Assembly (NCBI GenBank): GCA_963920665.1
Contig: OY987269.1
Span: 1,242,501 to 1,306,500, forward strand
Direction of reading: 5' to 3'
Length of the DNA: 64,000 nt
Source of the DNA: Straminergon stramineum
Taxonomy: Eukaryota > Streptophyta > Bryopsida > Hypnales > Calliergonaceae
The notes under the pieces are model-generated. The model was not told the DNA's origin. It saw nothing but the letters and a program-made list of their open reading frames with translations, and made no database searches. The translations under genes and the position numbers were made by a program. This document shows positions 30,271 to 42,893 of this stretch, piece after piece; position 1 is the stretch's first letter, and the number at the start of each line of letters is the position of its first letter.

Positions 30271-31860
30271 ATACATGTACAAGCAAACACATTGATTACT
30301 GAATACTTTGCCTTATGTGTAGGTAAGAAAATTTCTAGAAGGACTATTAAAGAGGATTAAGAACTCTAACCTTGTGCATGCAAATTTAATGAATTATGAT
30401 TTGGACGTTGGACATAAGTATGATGGAAAGTATGATATGTAGCTATATATCGTCAAAATAATGTAGTTTTCCTAGGTAGTTGCCTAACCAATTGCTAAAG
30501 AAGTTTTAGGTGTGTAGAGACGTTAGATTGGTTTCTAGACTCATTCCTTTTTTTTATGGAATTATGGGCACCATGTTAGTGATGTTGAAGCTATTCCGAA
30601 GTTTTCTGACACACCTAGTAATGGAATTTGAGATTGTTGGCCAGAAGATTCTCTATCATAATGAATGTCAATTGTTGCCGAAACATAAGATGTTTGAGGT
30701 ATGAATTGATGAAAGAATTGAGTGTGCAACTCTATAGAAAGCATTGCTTGGGGACACCAAGGAGGCATAGCATGCAACATAATTCTGAAGTTCTTAGTGA
30801 CGATCATATAAGTATATGCATTGTAGTGGATGTGTTGGTAAGTAAATTTGACAAATGAGCTTTTAGGATTCATTGACTTTCCATTGAGGTATTTATTAAC
30901 ATCTACTAGTAACTAGTGTGTTTTAAATATTGTAGGTCTGAAGTATGTGTGGTATTTGGAAGGAACAATTGATGTTAAAGTCAAAACTTGTAGTCCATAG
31001 ATGTATGAAACTATATTATGTGCTAGTATGTGGAACCTGTTGGACTTCACGTATGTGTTACGTACATGAAGTGTTGAAGAGAAGGCAAGGTCGGAAGTGT
31101 AGAATCCCAAATCGTTGAAATCACATGTAAGTAACTATAATGGTGGTTGCATTTATAGAAAAGAGAAGAATAATATTATTTTTTTTTCCAAAGTTTGGAA
31201 GATGTTTGTTTCTAACTATTCAGGTTAATGAACAATGATGGGATGTATATGTTTATGGAGATCATTGTAGTGAGTTAGTGACCGTGGTTGCAAAGTAGGG
31301 GTGAACTTCTATTTTCTACAAGACTTAACCACTGTGTAGATGCTATTGTTTGTGTTTGGTTTCTAAATCCTTTGACTCTATAGCATTTCTTGTTCTTAGT
31401 ATGTTAAAGTCGGGTAAAGGCAAGAGGCATATCACAAATAATTTGCACATCTTGTAGCAACCTTCAACACCACAATACATTGAATTACTGGTGACAACAA
31501 CTTAAGTGCATGTGTGCAATAAGAGATGTCATAGTCTAGAGTATGGACAACCACTTTGGTTTTGTAGCCATAGCTAGTATGTGCTTACATTAGTATTTGA
31601 ATATTATCACAATGATTCCTTGTCTACAGAGGTTGTTGTCTTTTTTTGTGAAGGCAAGAATTGCATCTCTGAAAAGGCCTATAAATAATCCCACAAGTTA
31701 GCGAGCAGACCTTATACTTTGCATTTTTCTGCATGTGAATAGCATGCTCATATTTCTTTTTATAGTGATGAAAATGAATAGAATTTATTTTTGTATTTGT
31801 CATATGAAGTGTTGAATATGGAAATGCTTTCCCTTGCACTACAGCAATGAAGGTAATTAT
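30271..31860. other. AT-rich intergenic DNA, no gene seen
   Basis: Short frames only, none of a known family. Confidence 0.55.
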
Positions 31861-31864
31861 TGTT

Positions 31865-32203
31865 CATTATGGAGGCTAAAAATGATAAAAAAAAAACTGC
31901 ACTCAAAATCGAGTGCGATTTTTTTTACCACGTTTTGGTGCAGGCCCACTACGCATGCAATTAGCTTTTTTGTGTTTTGCCATTGCAATTTTTAGAATTT
32001 TGGGGCGTGTAATGTATCATTGAAAAGGTATTGGAAAGACCTATCCAACAACATGTTACACACCCCAAAATTCATTAAAATTGAAATTAGAAATTGCAAA
32101 AGAAGCTAGCTAACAGCCCAATATGGGCACATGCACAAAAACGTGGTCAAAAGAACCGCACTCAAATTTGAGTGCGTTTTTTTTACCATATTTTGTTATA
32201 GTG
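31865..32203. mobile_element. CACTA-like MITE, copy 7, gcactc type
   Basis: The right end ..ccatattttgttatagtg is intact. The left end is decayed (cattatggaggctaaaaatg). Both subterminal hairpins are of the gcactcaa../..ttgagtgcg type. The palindromic centre is present. The left border is uncertain by about 30 bp; a CACTACAGC string at 31837 is an alternative. Confidence 0.65.
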
Positions 32204-33866
32204 ATCCTTGAAGGTAGTTGGTCATTTCTCATGAGCAATGGAATAGGCCAACTAGTTATAGAGATGGAGGATAGAAGTTTGTGTTAGTCGAAAAAATTTC
32301 CTCTTCAAAATCCGTGCCAATTCTTAGGATAGTTCATGTCTTTTCTCATTTGGAGGGGCTCAAGTGTCCTAATCATATGAATCCTAAAGCTGTTATAGGT
32401 CATTCATAGGATGTAAAAGCTATGGTGACAATTTCTTCCACAATGTATGTATTTCTTCCATACGATAGTAGAAAGAAATGTAATTGTCCAAATGACATTA
32501 GTACACGTGTCACATAGTATATATAACATCCATTAGATCATTGGCAAGTGGCAGAGGATGTAAGATGTGAACAACACAATCGATACAAGAAGTCGAAAGG
32601 AAAAATATCTACATATTCAATTCATCCAAAAAAAGTAATTAAACAATGAAAAATATGACATATAATTACTTTGCAACCAATTGTTTACCATTTGTGGGTG
32701 ACAAAGTACATCGTAGCAAACTAAAAATAAAAGCAAGTTCATGGAAATAGTTGAACAATTGAAAAAGCTTGCTAAAACTTCTTGAAAGTATTCTAGGAAA
32801 AGGGTTTGGCACTATAGTTATGATGTACACATGGCAATAAGCTAGTACATGCTATATTGACGTCTATGAGTTGGCATGCTTTGTCATCTTATAATGTGGA
32901 GGAGAAGGATGTTGAATCAACAAAAATGGACGACGAAATTGAGTGGAATAGTGACCGGTACCCCACTACCTAATCAACAAGAGTGGACAATTGTCTTTAG
33001 TTCCTAAACTATTGTTTTGGTCACTGGGTTCTCAAGTAGTGATCATTCATGGTAAAAACATATCTTCATAGTCATTTTCTTGTCCCAAATAATCATGTGG
33101 ACATCCTTCATGGATCTTTGTTGGTCTCTATAAAAGGGTCTTTGTATGGTTATAAGCCAAGACTGCCACCACAGTCACTTGGTTCTAGGCTATTGCTCAG
33201 GAGACATGCCATAGTATAAGATGGATGGATGAAAAATATGTTTTCAACACCTATTTGTATAAAGTATGCACTACTTGACAGTATACTTGTTGTATTATCT
33301 TTTAATTATGTTTTTTTGGGAGGGGGTAGAAGGGAATCAAACATAGCAATGCACCTTCTTTGAATTTCTTTATTCCTCTAAGTTGGATAATACTAAAACT
33401 ATATTGACTTTTGCGGATGGATATCACCTCCCATGCATATTTTTTAGAAGGTAGTGGACCATTTATGGATCACTTATTTAGAAGAAGACTCTCAATAACT
33501 ACATTTATATTAGTTAGTACGCATGATAGTTACACACCTATAAAAGACAACCTCCAAATGAAGATGTTTATTGTTGTATTATCAAGCCAAAGTGTATGTT
33601 TTGTCATATATATGGTTCTCTACATCCCCTCACCCCTAAGTGGTCCACACTATGTTTTAGTTTCTACCATATGGGGTATAGTTTTGAATACAAAGATTCA
33701 CATATGGTGTTTAAATGGTTAAATGAACTTGAGATATTTTTCTAGCTAGGTTTAGTTATCATGCAAGCACTATAAATTTGTGTATATTTTTTGGCTATAT
33801 TGTATAGGCTTTAAAATTATTTATATGTCCAAATGTACCATAAATACTATGAAAAATGGATAAGTT
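32204..33866. other. AT-rich intergenic DNA, no gene seen
   Basis: One frame of 103 codons (33411-33722, plus) has no recognisable family. Otherwise nothing is seen. Confidence 0.5.
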
Positions 33867-34020
33867 CACTAGAAGAAATTTGCATTTGCCTCAATAAAAT
33901 CTACATGACATGTTTGTTAAGGGAAACACAAAATCTATGTTTTTTGGGGCAAATTTTGCGTTTGCCTCAACAAACATGTCATGTAGATTTTGTTGAGGCA
34001 AACGCAGATTACTTCTAGTG
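33867..34020. mobile_element. Small CACTA-type MITE (154 bp), second family
   Basis: Terminal inverted repeats CACTAGAAG...CTTCTAGTG extend, with few mismatches, over about 60 bp on each side, so the element is nearly all hairpin. Perfect 3-bp target duplication gtt at 33864-33866 and 34021-34023. CACTA ends with a 3-bp duplication are the hallmark of En/Spm-type transposons. It has no coding capacity. Confidence 0.85.
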
Positions 34021-34609
34021 GTTGGTTTTTTGATGACACCAATAATGCATAAGACCTCTAAATGCAATGATTTTCTTTCCCAAACTTATATATTAAATTT
34101 CTATACATACCAAATCTACATATTTCATGAAATATAACACTTATAAATTTTACAAATTTTTTTGTTGCAAACACTTATAGAAGTACTACCAAACTCAAGA
34201 ATCCTTTGTGCAAATCCTGTGTGCGGACAAGGCCACATGCTTGGATGTGCACCATAGAAAAGGACATCTTGTCCTTAGAGATGAATCTATGCCTCTTAAT
34301 GGTGACGCTAGCCAATCGATAAGTCTAAAAATTTCTACATACTCAAAAATTCAAAATTCTACTCAAAAGACGCTCCCAAAGTTCTATCCACTCATAGCTA
34401 CAAACCTAAAATATATAAAACCAATTTGCTATTGTCCACAAAATTTGGAGGACAAATGATTTTTTTATAAAGATTTCATCCAAAATTCAATTACATCCAT
34501 GCTTATACTTTCTTAGTCCAAAATTTCCCCCAATATGATATGAAAAGAAATATATTTGATATTCATGATGTTTTTGAAGACACAATGTGTGCATAGGACT
34601 ATTTAGGAG

Positions 34610-35202
34610 TTAACCCCTAAAGGTCTCCAAGTGGCCTCTATAACTACATTTGTAAAAAAATTGAAATGTGAACCTCAAAAACAATCCATGAACAACAACG
34701 AGATCCTAGATGGGTTTTTTTTTGTTGAATCTATTGGTGCAAACTGATTAGAAAATGAGCGAGTGTGAGATTTTGGTGATTTTTTTTGAGAACGGAGAAA
34801 GTGCTTTAAGCTATCACTTCACATCCTCATATCTTTTATTCCACACTTCAAAATGATTCGAAAAAATCACACATCAAAATCATGATAATATGTACATGTG
34901 AAAAAAATCAAAGTTTTTGGATTACTTTTGAGCATTTTGATTTCAACATTCCAATTTCATCATATGTACAAATATTGCCTAACCGAATAGCTTTCATCAA
35001 TCTTGTCAAATGGTGGCATTTTCTCAAAAAATTTGCAATTTCATCAATCATTTTTTTGTGGGAAAAGTACATAAATCTTCTTTCATTTTAATGGTGGCAA
35101 TCATTATAAACTATTTGACTCAGACATGGAATTATGCTTGAAACAAGAGCTAGTCAAGAAAACAAGAGCTATGTTCAAACACCCCCAATCTTTATGGGTT
35201 AA
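34610..35202. mobile_element. Candidate TTAA-flanked element, copy 3
   Basis: TTAA-CCCCTAAAGG at the left (34610) and ctttatggg-TTAA at the right (35199-35202), inner length 585 bp. The ends resemble those of the elements at 41941 and 58802, but internal similarity is slight, so this is the least certain member. Confidence 0.4.
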
Positions 35203-35950
35203 AGGGATTAACAAATATTAAACTTCTCCAATGCTCTTCTCTTTTACATTCACATTAGGAGTATTCACGGCTTCTTCATCAACTCAAAGTTCTCTAAAGA
35301 ATGAACAATGAGTGCAAGAAAATAGGAGCAAATGAGTTGCAATTTCGGGTGAAGATGGTGTGACACCCCTTTTGCATTGTATGGAAGACTCCTCTAAAGA
35401 ATGAGTTCACCTCCAACCAAATATACACAAGTATTGCAAGTGTTGGGTCCTTGTTTGAAGTACAGGGGCAGGCGATGTAGGTCATAGAATATACTAAGCT
35501 AGTGAAATCTTCCACGTGCCCATTCTTCTGTTCCAAAGGAGAATAACAAACATCGAAAAACCTTCACAGCAAATGTGTATTCCACTACCGAGAGCTTGTT
35601 GCAAGCCAACCCTAAATTGCCACATCCCCATTCTGTAGAGAATAAGCGCAGTGAAGAATCCGTGACTACCCCTATTGTGCCTCAACATTGTGCGTCACTG
35701 CCATTATTGACTGAGCGGTTTCCGAGAAATCATTGAAAAGGACCAGAGGACGAAGCCGTGAAATTTAGTAAGGGCCACACAGTGCGTGGAGCAATGGCAA
35801 ACGGCAGGAGGAGCGGGTGACATCATATCTAGGAATCGCGAAGAGGGCGACGGAGGAATCTACGAACAGCAGAAGGAACGAGTCGGTTGCTGAAAGGGTG
35901 GAAAGCGAGGGTAAGTTATAAGTTACGGGTCAAGCCAGGGAAGGGAAGGG
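35203..35950. other. Intergenic DNA upstream of the RABD gene
   Basis: AT-rich to about 35700, then purine- and GC-rich toward the gene. No separate gene is seen. Confidence 0.5.
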
Positions 35951-36271
35951 AGGAAGAGCGCTTGGCAGGAAGGGCGACGACGGTGGACGGGAGGGGAAGA
36001 GCTGCTGTGCTGAGGGCGAGTGAGTAACTGAGTATAGTCTCACCTTTCCTTCATATTCCATCATTGCTGTCGTCGGCTCCGTTCCACTGCCGTGCCTCCC
36101 TCCCGTAACCCCAGCCCCCCCCGACCTGCGCTCAATTGCCGTCCTCTTTGGTTTCCTTCTGCGGGATCTTGGCCGCTGTGTTTTCCCGCGAGCGTCCGCG
36201 TGCTTCTTGCTGCTGCCGTTCCTTCCAGATCCTCTTCTGTCCCGCCCTTGAGCAGATCGCCGCACGACATC
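35951..36271 (+). promoter_or_regulatory. Likely core promoter and 5' UTR of the RABD gene
   Basis: GC-rich, CpG-containing stretch just before the start codon, in sharp contrast to the AT-rich flank. No clear TATA box is seen at a convincing distance, so the transcription start cannot be placed. Confidence 0.35.
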
Positions 36272-39238
36272 ATGAATCCCGAGTAGTAAGCGTTCTTTCT
36301 CTTTCCCTCTCCCCCCCCTCTCGCTCTTCCTGTCTTCCGCTGTCTTGGTTCCGGTTTGGCCTTCCCTCGCGCCTTTCGGGAAATAAAACCCTGGGCTTCT
36401 GTGGCTGGCGGACAGCCCTACAGTTTTGTCTGTAGATACCGATCGACCGGGCGGGATTCCGCTCTCTTGTAACCCCCTCGCGCCCCCGAGGCGCCTGTTG
36501 CGGGTTTTGTCTGATGAGGTGTGGCGGTGCGTCCCCGTCCGTGACCGTGGCTGTCGAAGGCCGAGCATGCACGGGTTTTCGTAAGACACCGTCTCACGCA
36601 TCGGTCGCTGTCAGGTTCTGCCAGCACCATGGACGCTTAAGACTAGGGCTTTTGTGAGCCGGTGATTCGGTATCTGAAAGTGGACACCTTCGAATTCTCC
36701 ACTTGCCCCTGTCCATCTTCGCTGAGGGACTCCAATTAGTGTGTGCCGTCATCGTCATTCGTCTCGAGCGCAGTGTATCGATTTATTTCGTTTGCGCGGA
36801 TGGCCACGTAGTGGTGTACGAAAGATATGTCTCATTAGGTTTGTTGCTGGGAGCTGGATTTTGGACATGGTTGATCTCCGTTGGAGGTGGCTGCTCGTTT
36901 AGCCGTAGCTTTGGTCACCATCAGCCTTGGAGGGCCGATGAGCTCCGCAGTCAGCTTCGGAACCCCGGGTGTCGATCCTGCTTCTCGCATTTGAGCGCCT
37001 TGCCTTCTGGCGGGTGCTTTATTATTTCCCTTTTCAGTTTCTGTCGAAGATTTCTGGAAGACGGACGTGCTGGAGCGATTCGCTTTGCAAGTTTATTACT
37101 TCTCCATCAGAAGTGGGGTTGTGTCTGATGCATTCCAGAATTTCCTTTATTTTGCAGCGATTACCTTTTCAAGCTCTTGCTGATCGGAGATTCGGGTGTT
37201 GGAAAGAGTTGCCTCCTCCTGCGATTTGCGGTATGTTTCATGTCCTGGCTTCACTCTGCCGTCCAAATGATTTGTCACGAAGATATGACTTTGTACAGGC
37301 TTCTGCAACCTTGGAGATTTTCTGTGTTCTGAGTTTGATGGCCACCCGTTGGAGGTGACACGAACCCTGATTCACCAGCCGTGATTCATGATCGGGGTCA
37401 TAATTTCGTGGTGATGTTTGTACAGGATGACTCGTACTTGGAGAGCTATATCAGCACAATTGGAGTTGATTTCGTGAGTTACGATGACTTCCTTCACATC
37501 TGTCGCATTATACGTGTGCTGAGAGCTTATTTTCTCTGGCGACGTTGTTAACTGATTGAGAGATTGTTGATCACTATTTCTTGTGCATCATACAATACGC
37601 CCATGAGTGTTGCACAAAAGTCGGGACGCCTTGCCCCAGAAGTAGGCGGCTTGAAGTGTCTGTTGCTGCATTTCCGAATGACTTTTTGGAATCTCCCTTT
37701 CGTGGCCCGATCACTCTACATCTGTTGGCGATTGTGATTACTCGGTCATACCTATATGTATGAACAGTTTGAAGGATTTTGGATGTTTGTGTTATGGTTT
37801 TGACAGAAAATCCGTACTGTGGAGTTGGACGGGAAGACCATCAAGCTACAGATTGTGAGTGACTTCTCACGCGTTGTAGATATCTCAACATATGCTGGTG
37901 TGCATTTGAAGGGTTTTTTTTGTAGCAGAGTTTCCATATTTTCCGAATGAGCTGGGCTGTTGACTGGGTCTGGTTTGTGGACATGCAGTGGGATACCGCT
38001 GGTCAAGAAAGATTCAGGACAATCACAAGCAGCTACTACCGTGGTGCCCATGGAATCATCGTAAGTGGCGTGTTCAAGTTTGCCGTAGGGATTTGGTGCT
38101 AGCGGTAGCGCTTTGGGGTTCTGTGCGCACATGGGAAACTTCACCAACCCCCGATGGCTATAGTTCGTACCTCTTAGTAGGGATTTCGATTGCACTAGGT
38201 TTATATTCCAGAGAAACTGTCATCCCGTTCGGCACTGTTTTAAACGGACAGCGTACAAAACTGTCGGTCGCACTGATTCCCAATCATCCATTGTAGCGAC
38301 AAGCCAATGTGACGCGAAGGGTCTCTTCAGGGTGTAGGAGCTTATATTTGAAAGGGATCAGCGAGTTTCATGTTCTGGTGTTTCCATGTAGATGACTTAA
38401 AAGGAAGACGCTTGTTGTCACCATGCAGGTTGTGTACGATGTTACAGACCAGGAGAGCTTCAACAATGTGAAGCAGTGGTTGAACGAGATCGACCGTTAT
38501 GCCAGTGAGAATGTGAACAAGCTGCTCGTTGGCAACAAATCCGATCTTGCGTCCAAGAAGGTGGTTGACTATGCGACCGCGAAGGTGCGTGGATGTTCAT
38601 ACTTTCTTATTCAGCGGTGTACTCGATCTACGCTCGCCTCCTGTTTAGTGTTTTTGGTCTGTACTGGGTCCCATTTGAACGGCAACAAAATGCTCGTTCT
38701 TTGTACCAGGCCTTTGCCGACGAGATCGGAATTCCTTTCTTGGAGACGAGTGCAAAGAATGCTACAAACGTGGAACAGGCCTTCATGACGATGGCTGCTG
38801 AGATAAAAAACAGGTGAGTGCATTGCAGATGAGGTGGATGTTATCGCGGATATGGTTTTGGCTGCGTGCTGTACCCAGGTTTGCTGATGTTCGCGTTTCT
38901 TGGCCTGCCCTTTTGAGTTTAGTTATGCAACAGGGTCCTCAAGCATCTGAGGTGCTCATTGACCATCTCATTATAAATGTCCGAAATGCCTGCTCCTTGA
39001 TGACCTTTTAGTTTTGCAAGCTTCATCCTGGATCAGATGCGCGTTGTTGTCGTGAAGGGTACAAACATTCGCGATAACTCACAGTGTTCTGATCAAGAGG
39101 GAGGGTTGCATCTGATTTAGTGGTGTTTTGATCACTTGTAGGATGGCCAGTCAGCCTGCTTTGAGCAGCACCAGCAAGCCAAACAATGTCCAGTTGCGTG
39201 GACAAACGATCCCTCAGAAAAGCGGCTGTTGCTCGTAG
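36272..39238 (+). CDS. RABD2: RABD-type small GTPase (Rab1/Ypt1 homologue), 8 exons
   Basis: Exons: 36272-36285, 37158-37230, 37426-37473, 37807-37854, 37989-38060, 38429-38584, 38710-38813 and 39142-39238. All introns are GT..AG, and the joined frame gives 203 residues. P-loop GDSGVGKS (15-22), switch I Thr40 (STIGVDF), WDTAGQE (62-68), NKSD (121-124), ETSAK (149-153) and a C-terminal GCCS for geranylgeranylation. The N-terminus [16 protein letters not shown] and the effector region are those of plant RABD/Rab1, which drives ER-to-Golgi vesicle traffic on the cytosolic face of these membranes. The guanine-specificity motif is NKSD, where plant homologues I recall have NKCD. The first intron is long (872 bp) and starts with a CT-rich stretch. 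Assignment to the RABD2 subclass rests on remembered sequences. Confidence 0.93.
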
Positions 39239-39700
39239 ACCACTTCACTCTGGCATTGAGTAGGCGCTTCAGTGCCTTGTTATATGGGGCATTGTGCATC
39301 TGCATGCACCTCTGCGGCGTTCCTTGGAAGCCTCGTGTAGTTGGCCGATTTATTGTTTGATGGCAGGTTGGCCTGGAGATCCTGGGACGGTTCTTCCTCT
39401 GTGCATGGAACAGGAGCATTGTTTTTTTTTCTCTGTATCTCTTCATTTGCAAGACTAGTTGAAACATTTCAGGTGATAGGTCTCTGCCTTGATAAGGGTG
39501 GATAATTTGAAGGGTTCACATGTAGGTAGACACATCCATTTGTGTGTCCATACTACTGTAAGTGGGGACATGGTAGCCAGGGTGTATGTGGGATTCTTAA
39601 GTTGTAAACCATGCTTAGGCTTGTGCTGTCTGGAAAGGAAAAAGCTCGCCATTCGTCTCGGCAGTGCAATTAAATACCATCAATTCACCGCTTTCGTCAT
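39239..39700 (+). other. Probable 3' UTR of the RABD gene
   Basis: Mixed-composition sequence after the stop codon, before the DNA turns AT-rich. No AATAAA signal is obvious, so the poly(A) site is not located. Confidence 0.35.
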
Positions 39701-41940
39701 TCATTCATGTCGATACCATTTGGCTTTCTGATGAAATCAGCTATTGGCCGGTTGGAGTTATTCTTCAGTGTCCTGTTGGTTTTTCGGTTTTGTCCCGTTT
39801 TTGATGTTCCCGGCATTGAAATTCGTTGTGAATCCCGGCAGCCGGTCTTTGTGTCAGTTCATCACCGCGCTGGTCAGCCGATTCTGTCCAACCGCTGCGT
39901 TTTGTGAAGACAGGTAGCAAGCCCATTTGTGGACCATTTTGTCACTGCGCATGGATCCACTTCCTGGATTCAGAATATCTTTCTCTGCAAATGAATGGAA
40001 AATTAAGGACTCATGTTAGGTGGTCACACCAAAATCATATATGGAAACTTCGTACAGTGGACTCTAGAGGCGGACTACTCTTGGTCTTCGGATGCTAATT
40101 GGGCGCCCTTCATTCCCAAATGTGATGGGTTTTATTCACAATCCTTTGAGATTGTTAAATAATGAATGAACTCTTCATTAGGAAGAATTTGAATCCAAGG
40201 AGTTGCTTCATAATGCAAAAATTTGGATGGGAAGGAGCCTTCTCAACCCACTAATTGAGTCAAGATTTGTAGGATGGATACAAATATTCATCATGATTTT
40301 TCAATCCATCTTTATGATCTTGTCTCCATTATCCAATCCATCTCTAAGATTTCTTGACTTAGTCATGGAGGATGCCTAGTTCACACCTCCCACCAATTTC
40401 TACACTCCAAGTGGTCACTATTAACTTTAGTGGTCTTTCATGGTGGCATTAATGAGGATGTGGACAATCTCATACTCACTTCAAGTAGTACTAAAATTGG
40501 TAAAAAAAACTTAAAGCCCCTTGATGGGTTCAATTATCTTGTAATGTACCATACATTAGAAGATGGTCATTGAATCCATGAAATAGTAACTTTTCAATTG
40601 AATTTCAAACATTGGAATTCCAATCCTACATTGTGCAATTCCCTCTCTTTGAGTAAGGTCCTATTCAAACTTCTTCACATGTCACTCCCATCAATGCAAA
40701 AGCCTTCTCCGCTGCACTAGAGAGCTTGTAAAGTTCTATAACGTAGAAGCACCTTAATGTGACACTTATTTTGGATCTCTTGATGTAGAGGGTGTGTACA
40801 TGAAAAAATGATGTACGTGTATTAGGAAACGGTTTAGGAAACCAACAAAATGGATTTGTATTTATTTAAGCTTGTATGTATATTATATGAATTTTTGAAA
40901 AGAACTTTCTAGATGCAACTACTATGGGCACTAGACTAACACCAAAGTGGGCATGGGAAACATCTAAAAGAGACACACTCTAAACTTGGATCAAGTGTGG
41001 GTGATTGGCTACTTCTTGGAAGAGTGACAACTTTTTGGAACCCACATGTTGTCTACTTTGGGTCCTCTTGCACTTGGATTTAGGTTGTTTTTTAGGTGTC
41101 CATGAACGACTCGTGTTACATTTAGGTCCCTTTACCTTAGTCATTTGTTTTCACTTTATAGCCATTTGTTTTGTAGTAAAAACTCACAACAATCACAAAT
41201 ATTTTCCAAAAAAGAAATTTCACTTGAAGTTCATTATTTTCAATTATCTTCAAATAAAAATATAACTCCTAATAATATTGGTTATAAAACCATTAGATTT
41301 GAAGCTTCAAACTTTGTATATATGATATTTTAGATTTCATTGATAAGATGTGCTAGCAATTCACACCACCTATACTTTTTTGAAAACTCTTTTTCCACCA
41401 CATACTTTCTTACAATAATAATTCCACCAGGTTTTTGAGAGATTCACTTATCTTTCAAAAAAATAAATAATAATAATAATATTTTTTAAAAATCCAAAAA
41501 CCATGTAATGCATACATAGATTTTAAGGCTAATGTATACTCAAATGAGCCTAATACATTGTCACCCTTCAAGAAAGGGTCCTTTCATGATCCACAATAGT
41601 ACTCGTCATCTTCCTACATTTACTTCCACTATGTTGGAACATTGATTCTAAACAATAGTTGCAAAATATGATCCATAGATCATATCCATAGAATAAAATC
41701 AATTTAATATGATGACCATCATGAGATCAAAATTATATTGTCTATTAAATTGAAATTACTTTATTATAAGTAGATTAGTCTCCCAACATCAATTCTTCTC
41801 ATTTTCTATCTTTTGCGCACTCTATTACTACTAAATTTCAATTTTTTTCTTATCCTAGTGTTTATCCTTAGTCATTTGTTATCTCAATCTGGTTTGAAAG
41901 TAGGCCTCATGTCCTCTCATTATCATGGAATTCTCTCATT
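39701..41940. other. AT-rich intergenic DNA, no gene seen
   Basis: Only short frames; a small taa/ata-rich run near 41461-41482. Confidence 0.5.
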
Positions 41941-42893
41941 TTAACCTCTAAATGTATTTGACTATGTTTTCACCAAAAATGCTCCAAAACTGCCATTTCT
42001 AGTACAAATACCAAATTTTAGAAAAAATACATTTTTGAACACATGTAACCATAGGATCTTGTAGTACGATGGATTGAGAAGTTGTAAAGAAAATTTCAGA
42101 AATTTTCACTGAGTAAATTGCAAGATATTAGCATTTAAATTGACAAAAAGCATTTTTTGGGCCCTACAAAAATCTGGGCAGCTACACTTCACAAGGTCAA
42201 ATCATTATGAAAAAATGTCCAAAATGGTTTTAATTCTTTGGATTCATTAATGAAGTCAAGTTGGCTACTTGATTGAAATGTTTTAGATCATTTGGAATTG
42301 TACAACATATAGGAAAAAAATGAGTAAGTAGAAAGAAGTAGATAATGATTCAAAATACTAAATTGTTAACAATTTATTTATAGAATTGAAAAATGACAAT
42401 CCCAATGGTTGTAATGTTGTAATAAACATCTACACCTAAAGTTTTTTATTTTTTTCAAAGAATAATTAAAATTGAGTTAAATAAAGGCCTTCAAAGTTTA
42501 TTTTAGAGTGGAGATTCCATTACTACCCACGAACTACCCATAACTAAAACTCTTCATAACTTTCATCTTATAAATCAAAATGGAATGATTCAAAGCTTTC
42601 CATGTATATATAAATCTAGAAAACCAATTTCAAATTTTTATTTAAAAAAAAGTGGTTTTTAAAGAAGTTTTTTTTGCTGCCCGAGCTGCCCGTTGAGCAA
42701 TGAAAACTATATATCATACAATAACTTTTCAACCATGTATTCAGATGTTATGAAAATTTTTGGGCCTTAAAGTTACTCCTCGGGCACACATTGTGTGAAA
42801 ATTTCAAACAAACAAAATAAAAATTCCATTTGTAGTGAGCTATGCCAAATCGCTATGTTGCCAAAAAACACCGTTTGGTCCTTTAGGGGTTAA
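41941..42893. mobile_element. TTAA-flanked non-autonomous element, copy 1 (inner 945 bp)
   Basis: TTAA-CCTCTAAATG at the left (41941) and GGTCCTTTAGGGG-TTAA at the right (42890-42893). It shares several internal stretches, in the same order, with the element at 58802: aaactgccatttctag, ccataggatc, ttgcaaga, aaatggaatgattcaaagc and a final cctttaggggttaa. This shows they are diverged copies of one family. No transposase frame is present. A TTAA duplication with CCC-type ends is the hallmark of piggyBac transposons. Confidence 0.6.

Noticed and set aside
34590..34613. A second TTAA element ending leftward at 34610 (..atttaggag-TTAA)
   Set aside because: No matching CCC-type start could be found upstream, so the similarity may be chance.
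35930..36601. 223-codon minus-strand frame over the RABD promoter and first exon
   Set aside because: Arg/Gly/Ser-rich translation of GC-rich promoter DNA, antisense to a well-supported gene.
37988..38296. 102-codon frame running through exon 5 of the RABD gene into the intron
   Set aside because: It reads exon 5 in a different frame and continues through a normal GT splice site. Spliced exons give an exact RABD protein.
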